Of a stretch of DNA of 64,000 nt, positions 8,351 to 16,598 are shown one piece after another. Within the stretch, counting starts at the first letter, position 1; each line of letters begins with the position of its first letter. The notes under the pieces are model-generated. The model did not search any database and was not told where the DNA came from. It saw nothing but the letters and a program-made list of their open reading frames with translations. The position numbers and the translations under genes are program-made. Source of the stretch: Methylopila sp. 73B (GTDB taxonomy: Bacteria; Pseudomonadota; Alphaproteobacteria; Rhizobiales; Methylopilaceae); assembly GCF_000526315.1 (NCBI RefSeq), contig NZ_JAFV01000001.1:2480001-2544000 (forward strand), written 5' to 3'.

Positions 8351-8677
8351 ATGACGCGCACGAACGACGACATGGACGAAGCCGAGGCTCTGCCGCCGAT
8401 GCACCCCGGCGAGGTGCTGAGGGAGGAGTTCCTCATTCCGTTCGCAGTCTCGGCCGGCAAGGTCGCCCGGGCCTGCGGCGTTCCGCGGACGCGAATCGAA
8501 CGGGTCGCGAAGGAGGAACTGGGGATCACCCCCGACACCGCCGTCCGGCTCGGGCTCTATTTCGGCACCAGCACGGAGTTCTGGCTCAATCTTCAGGCTC
8601 GCTACGACGCACAGACGGCAGCGGCCACGCGCGAGGCGTTGGCGAAGGCGATCGAACCGATCCATCGGGCGGCATGA
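8351..8677 (+). CDS. higA: HigA-type antitoxin, XRE family
   Basis: A 108-residue DNA-binding antitoxin starting MTRTNDDMDEAEA. The helix-turn-helix runs from about residue 22 (HPGEVLREEFLIPFAVSAGKVARACGVPRTRIERV) and the family ending GTSTEFWLNLQARYD is present, as in VapI/HigA proteins. It would neutralise HigB and repress its own operon at the palindrome 7993-8013. It lies 32 bases after the expected toxin stop, the usual higB-higA order. Because of the shift in higB, its frame is continuous with the toxin frame, so a toxin-antitoxin fusion of 212 residues could be made. Confidence 0.9.
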   Translation: MTRTNDDMDEAEALPPMHPGEVLREEFLIPFAVSAGKVARACGVPRTRIERVAKEELGITPDTAVRLGLYFGTSTEFWLNLQARYDAQTAAATREALAKAIEPIHRAA

Positions 8678-8679
8678 GC

Positions 8680-8714
8680 GACACGCCCCCGCCGGCATCC
8701 GGCGCGGGCGTGTC
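8680..8714. terminator. Long hairpin between convergent higA and acetyltransferase genes
   Basis: GACACGCCC-c-CGCCGG-cat-CCGGCG-c-GGGCGTGTC forms a 15-pair stem with a C-C mismatch. It sits between two gene ends that face each other, so it probably stops transcription both ways, though there is no long T run on either side. Confidence 0.6.
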
Positions 8715-8729
8715 GAAGAGTTTAGATGA

Positions 8730-9272
8730 TCAGGCCGCGCGCTTCGGAGCGGCCGCCGGGATCTCGCGCGTCGGCAGGGCGACGGCGCCGGTCGCGCGGA
8801 CGAGGCCGGCGGCGTCGGCGAGCGCGCCGGGGACGAGTTCGAGGCCGAGGAAACGCGCGCGCTCGACCGGGCCGGGCATGGTGAGGCCCTCGACCGTGCC
8901 GGCGTCGAAGCCGAACCGGGCGTAATAGGGCGCGTCGCCGACGAGGATCACGGCCTGATGGCCGAGCGCCGCCGCGCGGGCCAGGCCCTCGCGCATCAAC
9001 GCGGCGCCGACGCCGCTTTCGCGCACGTCCGCCTCGACCGCGAGCGGCCCGAGCATCAGCGCGGCGCGGCCGCCCGCGGCCACGTGCCAGAAGCGCAGCG
9101 TGCCCACCAGGCGCCCGCCGATCTCGGCCTTGAGCGCAAGGCCGCGGGCGGCCAGACGGCCGGCGCGCAGGCGCTCGCAGGTCTTGGCGAAGCGGGCGGA
9201 ACCGAACGCGCGGTCGAGCAGCGCCTCGCGGGCCCCGGCGTCGGCCGGGGCCTCGTCACGAATGACGGCCAT
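8730..9272 (-). CDS. GNAT family N-acetyltransferase
   Basis: A 180-residue acetyl-CoA-dependent acetyltransferase. The GNAT core is visible: strand LVGTLRFWHV, then LMLGPLAVEADVRESGVGAALMREGLARAAALGHQAVILVGDAPYYARFGF, with the acetyl-CoA loop RESGVGAAL and the terminal YYARFGF block found in the YhbS-like branch. It lies 44 bases downstream of the ornithine decarboxylase gene on the same strand, so a polyamine acetylation role is possible but unproven. The substrate cannot be read from the sequence. Confidence 0.85.
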   Translation of the reverse strand: MAVIRDEAPADAGAREALLDRAFGSARFAKTCERLRAGRLAARGLALKAEIGGRLVGTLRFWHVAAGGRAALMLGPLAVEADVRESGVGAALMREGLARAAALGHQAVILVGDAPYYARFGFDAGTVEGLTMPGPVERARFLGLELVPGALADAAGLVRATGAVALPTREIPAAAPKRAA

Positions 9273-9316
9273 GAAACCCTCCTGAAGGGGTTAGATGACG
9301 ACGTATGAGGTCGGGA

Positions 9317-10474
9317 TCAGATGACGACGGAGGCGAGCGGCGCGAAGCCGTTGAACGCCACCGCGGCGTAGGTCGTGGTGTAGGCGCCGGTCGCCTCGAT
9401 CAGCACCTTGTCGCCGATCTCGAGGCTCACGGGCAGCGCGTAGGGCGCCTTCTCGTACATTACGTCCGCCGAGTCGCAGGTCGGACCGGCGAGCACGCAG
9501 GGAGACATCGCGTCCTGGTCCCGTCCGGTGCGGATCGGGTAGCGGATCGCCTCGTCCATGGTCTCGGCAAGGCCGCCGAACTTGCCGATGTCAAGATAGA
9601 CCCAGCGGATCTCGTCCGCCGCGTCCGACTTCTTCGACACCAGCACCACCTCGGCCTCGATCACGCCGGCGTTGCCCACCATGCCGCGGCCCGGTTCGAT
9701 GATCGTCTCGGGGATACGATTGCCGAAGTGCGCGCGCAGGCCCTCGAAGATCGCCTCGCCATAGGCTTCGACCGCCGGGATGTCCTTGAGGTAGCGGGTC
9801 GGGAACCCGCCGCCGAGGTTCACCATCGAAAGCGTGATGCCGCGCTCCGCGCAGTCGCGGAAGATCTGCGCGGCCGAGCCGAGGGCTGCGTCCCATGCGC
9901 CGGTGTTGTTCTGCTGCGAGCCGACGTGGAACGACACGCCGTAGGCCTGCAGGCCGAGACGATGGGCGTGGTCGAGCACGTCCGCAGCCATCTCGGGCGC
10001 GCAGCCGAACTTGCGCGACAGCGGCCATTCGGCGCCGGCGCCGTCCGCCAGGATGCGGCAGAACACGCGCGCGCCGGGGGCCGAACGCGCGATCTTCTCC
10101 ACCTCGGCGCGGCAGTCGACCGCGAACAGGCGCACGCCGCGGGCGTATGCTGCGGCGACGTCGCGCTCCTTCTTGATGGTGTTGCCGAAGGAGATGCGGT
10201 CGGGGCCCACGCCGGTCGCGAGCGCCATGTCGATCTCGACCACGGAGGCGCAGTCGAAGCACGAGCCCATCTCGGCCAGCAGGTTCAGGATCTCCGGCGC
10301 CGGGTTCGCCTTCACCGCGTAGAACACGCGGGTGTCGGGCAGCGCATGGGCGATCTTGGTGTAGTTGTCGCGCACGATCTCGCTGTCGACGACCAGAATC
10401 GGCTCGTCGGACTGCTTCTCGGCGAGGAAGCGTCGGATGCGGTCGTTGTCGAGGGCGGAGAGGTGCGAGGCCAT
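9317..10474 (-). CDS. Ornithine/lysine decarboxylase, PLP fold type III
   Basis: A 385-residue alanine-racemase-fold decarboxylase that makes putrescine (or cadaverine), the first step of polyamine synthesis. PLP is bound by Lys55 (YAVKANP). Other family marks are HVGSQQ, the glycine-rich phosphate loop LGGGFP, IIEPGRGMV and the active-site cysteine block GPTCDSADV near residue 330. Short, eukaryote-like decarboxylases of this type are usual in Alphaproteobacteria and often act on both ornithine and lysine. A long structured leader precedes it (10475-10935). An acetyltransferase follows in the same direction. Confidence 0.93.
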   Translation of the reverse strand: MASHLSALDNDRIRRFLAEKQSDEPILVVDSEIVRDNYTKIAHALPDTRVFYAVKANPAPEILNLLAEMGSCFDCASVVEIDMALATGVGPDRISFGNTIKKERDVAAAYARGVRLFAVDCRAEVEKIARSAPGARVFCRILADGAGAEWPLSRKFGCAPEMAADVLDHAHRLGLQAYGVSFHVGSQQNNTGAWDAALGSAAQIFRDCAERGITLSMVNLGGGFPTRYLKDIPAVEAYGEAIFEGLRAHFGNRIPETIIEPGRGMVGNAGVIEAEVVLVSKKSDAADEIRWVYLDIGKFGGLAETMDEAIRYPIRTGRDQDAMSPCVLAGPTCDSADVMYEKAPYALPVSLEIGDKVLIEATGAYTTTYAAVAFNGFAPLASVVI

Positions 10475-10935
10475 GGCGGTGTCCCAACGGAAGTCAGAGT
10501 GACGGTTGAGGGACGCCGATCGCCCGGAGCGCGCGTTGGAGACGCGCTTCGGTCGTCGTCAGCATCCCGCGGCCGAATCCGACTGGACCCGACCGTTCGA
10601 TCACGCCGTAGTCACGACGACCTCTCGCGACGGAACGAACCGTCTCGGACAAGGTCGGCGCCACGTTTGGGACTTGGGGAACACCCGGAGACCCGCACGC
10701 CCGGCAAGGAAGTAGTCGCCTCTTCAGTGACCCCGGCGTTTGGACAGCCGGCAGAGACCAAAAAAGCCCTCTACGTCGTTGCTTCACGTCGCGTCCGCCG
10801 TCGGAGAGACGACTTAGAGCCGGTTGGGATTTCCGGCCATCGGGTTGCCCGGCGGGGAGTTCCCGCCAACCCGACACACGACACAGGCACGCGTTCATTG
10901 GGCAAGCGACGAGATAGGGACGTTCGCTGTCGCAT
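10475..10935 (-). promoter_or_regulatory. Structured leader of the ornithine decarboxylase gene, candidate speF-type RNA
   Basis: About 460 bases upstream of the decarboxylase hold no convincing gene on either strand but carry strong RNA folds on the minus strand. One is a long hairpin at 10840-10874, with outer arms TCGGGTTG/CAACCCGA and inner arms GGCGGG/CCCGCC. The next is GCCGG/CCGGC at 10819-10837, then GGGCTTTTTT at 10762-10771. The speF RNA motif is known upstream of ornithine decarboxylase genes in Alphaproteobacteria, which fits the setting. I cannot verify the motif consensus from memory. The rest of the gap to 11118 holds only the promoter side of the next gene. Confidence 0.4.
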
Positions 10936-11118
10936 GCAACAGAAACTTTGAATTGTGACGGTGTTTTTTGTCGAGCGAGTCCAGAAGGTTCAGGCCGGCC
11001 GGCGGCTTGCCCGCGCGAGGTCCGCCCGTTACGACTTAAGCCTCGTGCGGGCGGCCCGCGCGTCCGAGCTTTCCGATGCGCCTCCGGCGGGGGACGGCGC
11101 GCTCCCATCAGAGTTTCG

Positions 11119-12699
11119 ATGAGCGATTTTTCGATCAGCCCACTCACGCGCCGCGACGCGCTCAAGCTCGGCGCGGCCGGCGCGGTCGCAGCCGCTTCCG
11201 TGCCCGCCTTCGCCCAGCAGCCGACGCCGCAACCGGCCTTCGGCTACGAAGACGTGGTCCGCCGCGCGCGCGACCTCGCGAAGCAGCCCTACGACCCGGC
11301 CGCGCGGGAGCTGCCGGAGGAGCTGCGCAACCTGAGCTTCGACCGGTACCGCGACATCCGCTTCCGGCCGGACCGCTCGCTCCTCGCCGCCGGCGGCGGC
11401 CCCTTCCGCATGCAGATGTTCCACCCCGGCTTTCTCTACCGCCGCCCGGTCGTGGTGAACGTCGTGCGCGACGGCATCGCCACCCCCGCCCCCTACTCCG
11501 GCGCGCTGTTCGACTACGGGGCCAACAAGTTCGAACGCCCGCTTCCGGTGGACCTCGGCTTCGCCGGGTTCCGCCTGCACTACCCGCTGAACGATCCGCG
11601 GGTGTTCGACGAACTGATTTCTTTCGTGGGCGCGAGCTACTTCCGGGTGCTCGGCCGCAACCAGGTCTACGGACTCTCCGCGCGCGGCGTCGCGATCGAC
11701 TGCGGCGGCCCGAACCCGGAGGAGTTTCCGGATTTCCGCGAGTTCTGGGTCGAAATGCCCGGGCCGGGCTCCGACCGCGCCACGATCTACGCCTTGCTCG
11801 ACGGGCCCTCGCTCGCAGGCGCCTATCGCTTCGTGGTCTACCCCGACGTCGAGACCGTCGTGGACGTCACGGCGACGCTCTGCATCCGCAAGCCGATCGC
11901 CAAGCTCGGCGTCGCGCCGCTGACGTCGATGTTCTTCTACGGCGAGAACCAGCGCCGCCACTACTCCGACTTCCGGCCCGAACTGCACGATTCGGACGGC
12001 CTGCTGGTCCAGACCGGCGGCGGCGAATGGGTGTGGCGGCCGCTCCGGAACCCGAAGACGCTGCAGTCCTCGTCGTTCTGGGACACGAACCCGCGCGGCT
12101 TTGGCCTGATGCAGCGCGACCGGCTGTTCGAGCACTACCAGGACCTCGATCTCTCCTACCAGCTTCGGCCGAGCTACTGGATCGAGCCGCGCGAGGGTTG
12201 GGGCCAGGGCCGCGTCGAACTGATCGAGATTCCGACCGACGACGAGACCAACGACAACATCGTGGCCTTCTGGGTCCCGGCGGGTCCGGTCGAGGTGGGC
12301 CAGGAGCGGGTTTTCGGCTACCGGCTGAAATCGCTGTCGTCGGACGGGCGTATGCACCCCGGCGGACGCGCGCTCAACACCTTCCCGACCCGCGCCGCGG
12401 CGCTCGGCTCCGCCGAGCCCGTGCCCGCCGGCACCCAGCGCTTCATCATCGACTTCGCGGGCGGCGACCTGCCCTATTATCTGGGCGACCCGTCGCGGGT
12501 GGAGGTGGTGCCCTCGTCGTCCTCCGGCCGCATCAGCCGCACCTTCGTGACGCCGAACCCGAAAATCGGCGGCTTCCGCGTCGGCGTCGACGTGCAGGCC
12601 GACACGGGCCAGACGATGGAGCTCCGCGCCTTCCTGAAGGCGGGCGAGCGGGCGCTGACCGAGACCTGGACCTTCCCCTACGCGCCGGAGAATGGCTGA
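11119..12699 (+). CDS. Periplasmic glucan biosynthesis protein, OpgG/OpgD (MdoG) family
   Basis: A 526-residue exported protein needed for osmoregulated periplasmic glucan backbone synthesis. The N-terminus MSDFSISPLTRRDALKLGAAGAVAAASVPAFAQQ carries a twin-arginine motif (TRRDALKLG) and a signal peptidase site after AFA. MdoG family blocks follow: FGYEDVVRRARDLA, then YRDIRFRPDRSLL, YPLNDPRVFDELISFVGASYFR, MFFYGENQRR and GRISRTFVTPNPKIGGFRVGVDV. A Tat signal is typical of the OpgD branch, while OpgG usually uses Sec, so the symbol is left open. ATG 11119 begins the signal peptide. Confidence 0.92.
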   Translation: MSDFSISPLTRRDALKLGAAGAVAAASVPAFAQQPTPQPAFGYEDVVRRARDLAKQPYDPAARELPEELRNLSFDRYRDIRFRPDRSLLAAGGGPFRMQMFHPGFLYRRPVVVNVVRDGIATPAPYSGALFDYGANKFERPLPVDLGFAGFRLHYPLNDPRVFDELISFVGASYFRVLGRNQVYGLSARGVAIDCGGPNPEEFPDFREFWVEMPGPGSDRATIYALLDGPSLAGAYRFVVYPDVETVVDVTATLCIRKPIAKLGVAPLTSMFFYGENQRRHYSDFRPELHDSDGLLVQTGGGEWVWRPLRNPKTLQSSSFWDTNPRGFGLMQRDRLFEHYQDLDLSYQLRPSYWIEPREGWGQGRVELIEIPTDDETNDNIVAFWVPAGPVEVGQERVFGYRLKSLSSDGRMHPGGRALNTFPTRAAALGSAEPVPAGTQRFIIDFAGGDLPYYLGDPSRVEVVPSSSSGRISRTFVTPNPKIGGFRVGVDVQADTGQTMELRAFLKAGERALTETWTFPYAPENG

Positions 12700-12702
12700 C
12701 CG

Positions 12703-12978
12703 CTAGCGATCCAGCCGCCAGCGCTGGGCGTCGCGGGGGCTCGGGGCCCGATGGACTTTGGGCGAACGCTCGCCGCAGCGGCGGCACACCAACGCCCGTG
12801 CGAGCCGCTCCGGCGGCTGCGCGGTCGGCGGGCTCCCCGCCTCGAACACACAACGATGGCCGCAGCGGCGACACTCCACGCACAGCCAGCCGATAAACCG
12901 CGCGAGATCCTCGTGCCGGGCAGGCGGGAGCGTCGGCTGCGCTCTGACCTCCGGCGGCGGTTCGATCTTGGCCATCAT
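12703..12978 (-). CDS. Small zinc-ribbon-like protein, function unknown
   Basis: A 91-residue protein starting MMAKIEPPPEVRAQPTLPP, with AAGGGAG a few bases before the tandem ATGs. It has two cysteine pairs, CVECRRCGHRC near residues 34-44 and CRRCGE near 65-70, which could bind one zinc, plus a basic C-terminus (RDAQRWRLDR). It converges with the glucan gene, with four bases between the two stops. I do not recognise the family. The cysteine pattern suggests a nucleic-acid-binding or structural zinc protein. Confidence 0.55.
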   Translation of the reverse strand: MMAKIEPPPEVRAQPTLPPARHEDLARFIGWLCVECRRCGHRCVFEAGSPPTAQPPERLARALVCRRCGERSPKVHRAPSPRDAQRWRLDR

Positions 12979-13188
12979 CCATCTCCCTTGAAGGGAGAAA
13001 TTCCATAAGAACAAATAAAGAACAAGAGCCGATCGCCGCGTGTCCATGATCGCGTGGCCATAGAGCGCGACGTGGCGCATCGCGCGCTGGGCATGGCCGC
13101 GGGATTCAACGCGCATCAGCTCGAAGAGCCATCCGCCGTGAGCGCCATGCCGCCACGACGCTCGGCGCGGCCCGAGACTATCAGGGGA

Positions 13189-13500
13189 TCAGTTCAGGCG
13201 GGACTGCGCCATGGCGGCGACCGAGCGCAGCACGGCGGCGATCTGGCCCGCGGTCGCGAGCCTCAGATCGGCCAAGTACTGCGTGAAGACGGCCTCATCG
13301 TCGCTTGTCCAGCTGGCGGAGCCGCGCCGATGGTGCCGGCTTCGCCCTGCGCGCAAGACGGTCATGGCCTCCGCCTGCTCGGCGATGCGGGTCTCGATGG
13401 CGGCGAAACGTATGCGGGCGGCCAACGCCCCCGCCGCCCCGCACGCCCGCGTCGACTGCGACGCCGCCCCCTCGGTCTCCATGAACGCGACATTAATCAT
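13189..13500 (-). CDS. Small hypothetical protein
   Basis: An open frame of 103 codons from ATG 13500 (MINVAFMETEG), with an alternative ATG at 13482. The sequence is helical: LAARIRFAAIETRIAEQAEAM, then DDEAVFTQYLADLRLATAGQIAAVLRSVAAMAQSRLN. The arginine/histidine-rich middle and acidic C-terminal helix look protein-like rather than like a shadow frame. No family was recognised, and coding status is moderate. It is divergent from mucR, about 270 bases away. Confidence 0.35.
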   Translation of the reverse strand: MINVAFMETEGAASQSTRACGAAGALAARIRFAAIETRIAEQAEAMTVLRAGRSRHHRRGSASWTSDDEAVFTQYLADLRLATAGQIAAVLRSVAAMAQSRLN

Positions 13501-13769
13501 GACGCCCCGCCGCGCAACGGCGTCCGCGCGGCTGTGCACAGGCGATCCGGCGCCGTTGCGCGGCCCAGACGCGCGTGCGACCGGAGCCTTCGTCCCTTGT
13601 GCAGATCGCATATCTGCAGACGACGAGGCCTCCGGAAATGCGGATGCTGATCTCGGTGCGAGCGGCCAACAACAACGGTAGAAACGGATCAGAGTTTTCG
13701 TAAATTCACCTTGCATGATCTGCCAAAATCAGAACATGAATATGAAATGAAAGATCACTGGAGATTGAC

Positions 13770-14231
13770 ATGAGCTATGCGCAGGACCCTATCACGCTAG
13801 CCGGCGACATCGTCGCAGCCTATGTCAGCAACAACTCCGTCCCCTCCGCCGATCTTCCGGAGCTGATCGCGAGCGTGCACGGCGCGCTGGTCAAAGTGGC
13901 GACGGGCGCCGTCGAAGAACCGACGGTCGAACTCAAGCCCGCGATCGCCATCAAGAAATCGATCGGGCCCGACTACATCATCTGCCTGGAGGACGGAAAG
14001 AAGTTCAAGTCGCTCAAGCGCCATCTTCGCACGCGCTACGACCTGAGCCCCGAGGATTACCGCGCCAAGTGGGGGCTACCGCTGGACTATCCCATGGTCG
14101 CCCCGAACTACGCGGCGGCCCGGTCCGAACTCGCCAAGAAGATGGGCCTTGGCCAACAGCGCGCCAAACCGGTCGCAGCGCCCGCGCCGGCCCCGGCGAA
14201 GCGCGGCCGTAAGCGCGCCGCAGCGGAGTAG
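13770..14231 (+). CDS. mucR: MucR/Ros family transcriptional regulator
   Basis: A 153-residue regulator of the MucR/Ros family, which binds AT-rich sites and controls exopolysaccharide, motility and cell-cycle genes in Hyphomicrobiales. The fold begins near IKKSIGPDYIICLEDGKKF and ends with AKWGLPLDYPMVAPNYAAARSELAKKMGLG, diagnostic of the family. In Ros the zinc ligands are Cys, Cys, His, His. Here the positions read Cys72, Asp75, His85 and Arg89/Tyr90, so at most three ligands remain. The C-terminal tail is Ala/Pro/Lys/Arg-rich. The AT-rich region before the ATG (13725-13769) could be an autoregulatory site. Confidence 0.93.
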   Translation: MSYAQDPITLAGDIVAAYVSNNSVPSADLPELIASVHGALVKVATGAVEEPTVELKPAIAIKKSIGPDYIICLEDGKKFKSLKRHLRTRYDLSPEDYRAKWGLPLDYPMVAPNYAAARSELAKKMGLGQQRAKPVAAPAPAPAKRGRKRAAAE

Positions 14232-14295
14232 GCGTTGGCGTTGGCCTCGGCTCTCGCGCCGCGCTGCGAAGCCTGGCCGGAACAAACCTGATATG

Positions 14296-14332
14296 AGTAA
14301 GCCCGGCCAATCCCCATCGGCCGGGCTTACTT
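14296..14332. terminator. Terminator hairpin between mucR and the PQQ dehydrogenase gene
   Basis: AGTAAGCCCGGCC-aatccccatc-GGCCGGGCTTACTT gives a perfect stem of at least 13 pairs. It stands between two genes that converge (mucR ends at 14231, the dehydrogenase at 14506) and can act in both directions. The T run is short. Confidence 0.75.
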
Positions 14333-14505
14333 CGCTGGTTCGTGACGGAGAGGGGCGGGAGACCGTCACGACGCCGTTCAGGGCGGGGGATCCAAATGCG
14401 AAGCTTCCGTCCTTGTAGACCGAAGTCCCTGAACGCTTTCCCGCCGTCGCGTTCATCAGGCGTTCATTGACGCGACGAGGACCGGAGACGATCGGCGCCT
14501 TCCCC

Positions 14506-16308
14506 TCAGTCCGGCAGGCCGAACACGATCACGGCGCCGCCCTGCCGGAAGCCCCAGATCTGGCTGCCGCCGGCCGCCACCGCGACGTACTGCTTGCCGT
14601 CGACCGCGAAGCTGATCGGCGGCGCGTTGACGCCGGCGCCGCAGTTGAAGCTCCAGAGCTTTTGGCCGGTCGTCGCGTCGAAGGCCGAGAAATCGCCGAC
14701 GCCCTCCCCCGTGAAGACCAGCCCTCCCGCCGTCGCCAGCGCCCCGCCGATCAGCGGCTGCGGCAGCTTCGTGCTCCAGGCGATCCTGCCGCCCGCCTTC
14801 AGGTCGATCGCCGCCAGAATTCCATAGGTGCCTTCCGATACGGGCTCGATCGAGAAGTAGCGGACTTCGGGCTTGCCGTCGGCCGCGGGGATCACCTGCG
14901 AGCGGTAGGCAGCCGGCCAGTGCATGGCGGCGACGAACGCGGTCTGGCTGGTGGGGTCGACGGCGGCCGGCGACCAGTTCACTCCGCCCCCGACGCCGGG
15001 CGCGACCACGACGCCGTCCGGCGTCGGCGCATGAAACAGGTTCGACTGCGGCGAATAGGGCTCGGACTTGAACAGCAGCGCGCCCGTCGCGCGATCATGG
15101 ACGAAGTACCAGCCGAGCTTGCTCGCCTGCCCCACCGCCGCGACTGTCCGCCCGCCGACATCGACGTCGAACAGCGAGGGCGGGCTTGCGACGTCGTAGC
15201 CCCAGAGGTCGTGCGGCGTCTGCTGGTAGCTCCAGACGAGGCGTCCGGTCTTGGCTTCGAGGGCGACGAGCGACGAGGTGTAGAGATTGTCCCCAGGCCG
15301 GCTTTCGCCCGCGGCCTGCGGCGACGGATTGCCGACCCCGAAGTAGATCAGCCCCGTCTTCGTATCGAGCGCCGGCGCATGCCAGATCGAACCGCCGCCG
15401 AAGCGCCAGGAATCCTGGTGGTCGGGAGCGGCCGCCTTCTCCGCCGCGGCGTCGCGCGGCAGCGTCTCGCCATAGGCGGTCTTTTCCAAAAACGCGCCTT
15501 CCCACCCCTCTTTGGTGGTATCGAACCGCCAGACCTCCTTGCCGGTCGCGGCGTCGTAGGCCGCGAGGAATCCCGGCCGGCCGTAGCGCCCAGCGACGCC
15601 GACCACCGCGCCCAGCGGCGCGCCCGGACGGTCGCTGTCGAGGTGGAGGCCGTAACCTACCCCGGTGATGCCGATGATGATCTTGCCGTCGTAGACCAGC
15701 GGCGCGGCGTTGGCGCCGACGCCGGTGGCCCCGGAGACGGCGCCCTTCAGCGTCGCGTCGCCGGGACTGATCGCGCCGCGGTCCTCGCTCGGGCCGTCGG
15801 TCGCCGCCGGATCGAGCGCGACGTCCCAGACGACCTTGCCGGTGGACTGGTCGAGCGCGACGAGGCGCGCGTCCACCGTCGCCACGTAGACCCGGTCGTA
15901 GCCCAGCGCGGCTCCCCGGTTCGCCGGGCCGCAACACAGTTTCTTCGTCGCCGCCTTGTGCTCGTAGCGCCAGATCTCGCGCCCCGTCCGGGCGTCGACC
16001 GCCATGACGTGGGAGAACGGGGCGGTGACGTACATCACCCCGTCGGCCACCAGCGGGGTGGTCTGGAAGGTCGCGGCGGTCCCGGTCTGGTAGATCCACT
16101 TTGGAACCAGACGCTTGACCGTCTCCCGGCTGATGTCCTTCAGCGGCGAGAACCGGCGGTCGCCGTAGTCGCGGCCGGGTAGGATCCAGTTCGCGGCGTC
16201 CCCATCCGCCGCCTGCAGCCGGGCGTCGTCGATCGCCGCCGCGACGGCGGGCGGCCCACCGAGGAGGCAGAGGGCCGTCGCGACGATCAGGCGGCGAATG
16301 AGGGTCAT
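14506..16308 (-). CDS. PQQ-dependent alcohol dehydrogenase-type quinoprotein
   Basis: A 600-residue periplasmic eight-bladed propeller enzyme of the methanol/ethanol dehydrogenase family, which oxidises an alcohol or aldehyde with pyrroloquinoline quinone. The signal peptide ends near AVAAA (residue 25). The start ANWILPGRDYGDRRFSPL is the family N-terminus and the vicinal disulfide is Cys125-Cys126 (LCCGPANRG). Tryptophan-docking repeats such as DAATGKEVWRFDT and EAKTGRLVWSY recur. At the catalytic site the usual W-D-Y is W369-G370-Y371-D372: the Asp normally used as base is Gly, while the next Asp, used by lanthanide enzymes, is kept. No cytochrome domain is fused. The substrate cannot be named. 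Confidence 0.85.
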   Translation of the reverse strand: MTLIRRLIVATALCLLGGPPAVAAAIDDARLQAADGDAANWILPGRDYGDRRFSPLKDISRETVKRLVPKWIYQTGTAATFQTTPLVADGVMYVTAPFSHVMAVDARTGREIWRYEHKAATKKLCCGPANRGAALGYDRVYVATVDARLVALDQSTGKVVWDVALDPAATDGPSEDRGAISPGDATLKGAVSGATGVGANAAPLVYDGKIIIGITGVGYGLHLDSDRPGAPLGAVVGVAGRYGRPGFLAAYDAATGKEVWRFDTTKEGWEGAFLEKTAYGETLPRDAAAEKAAAPDHQDSWRFGGGSIWHAPALDTKTGLIYFGVGNPSPQAAGESRPGDNLYTSSLVALEAKTGRLVWSYQQTPHDLWGYDVASPPSLFDVDVGGRTVAAVGQASKLGWYFVHDRATGALLFKSEPYSPQSNLFHAPTPDGVVVAPGVGGGVNWSPAAVDPTSQTAFVAAMHWPAAYRSQVIPAADGKPEVRYFSIEPVSEGTYGILAAIDLKAGGRIAWSTKLPQPLIGGALATAGGLVFTGEGVGDFSAFDATTGQKLWSFNCGAGVNAPPISFAVDGKQYVAVAAGGSQIWGFRQGGAVIVFGLPD

Positions 16309-16598
16309 GGGGAGATCCTGACGCTTGAGATGGACGGCACGGTCGGCGGGACGACAATCCGCCGCCAGACGACTTAAGGTCTACGCGCGAAGCGCCGTCG
16401 CGGCTCAGGCGCTTCGTTGTCATCGGGCTGTTATCGCGCTCCGCCAGGGGTTGAGCAGGCGTCGAGGGGTGAAGCAGCCGCGACCGCGCGCCGGATGCTG
16501 GGCGTCGCCAGCGCCCATGACTGTTCCCGCCGCCCCCGACGTGATAACCGGGCCGCATCCGGGCGCCCGCCCTCCCTCGAGAACGGACACTAACGCCT

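Noticed and set aside
9305-10951. A 548-codon plus-strand open frame
   Set aside because: It lies almost wholly antisense to the ornithine decarboxylase gene and has the Arg/His/Gly-rich composition of a GC-rich shadow frame.
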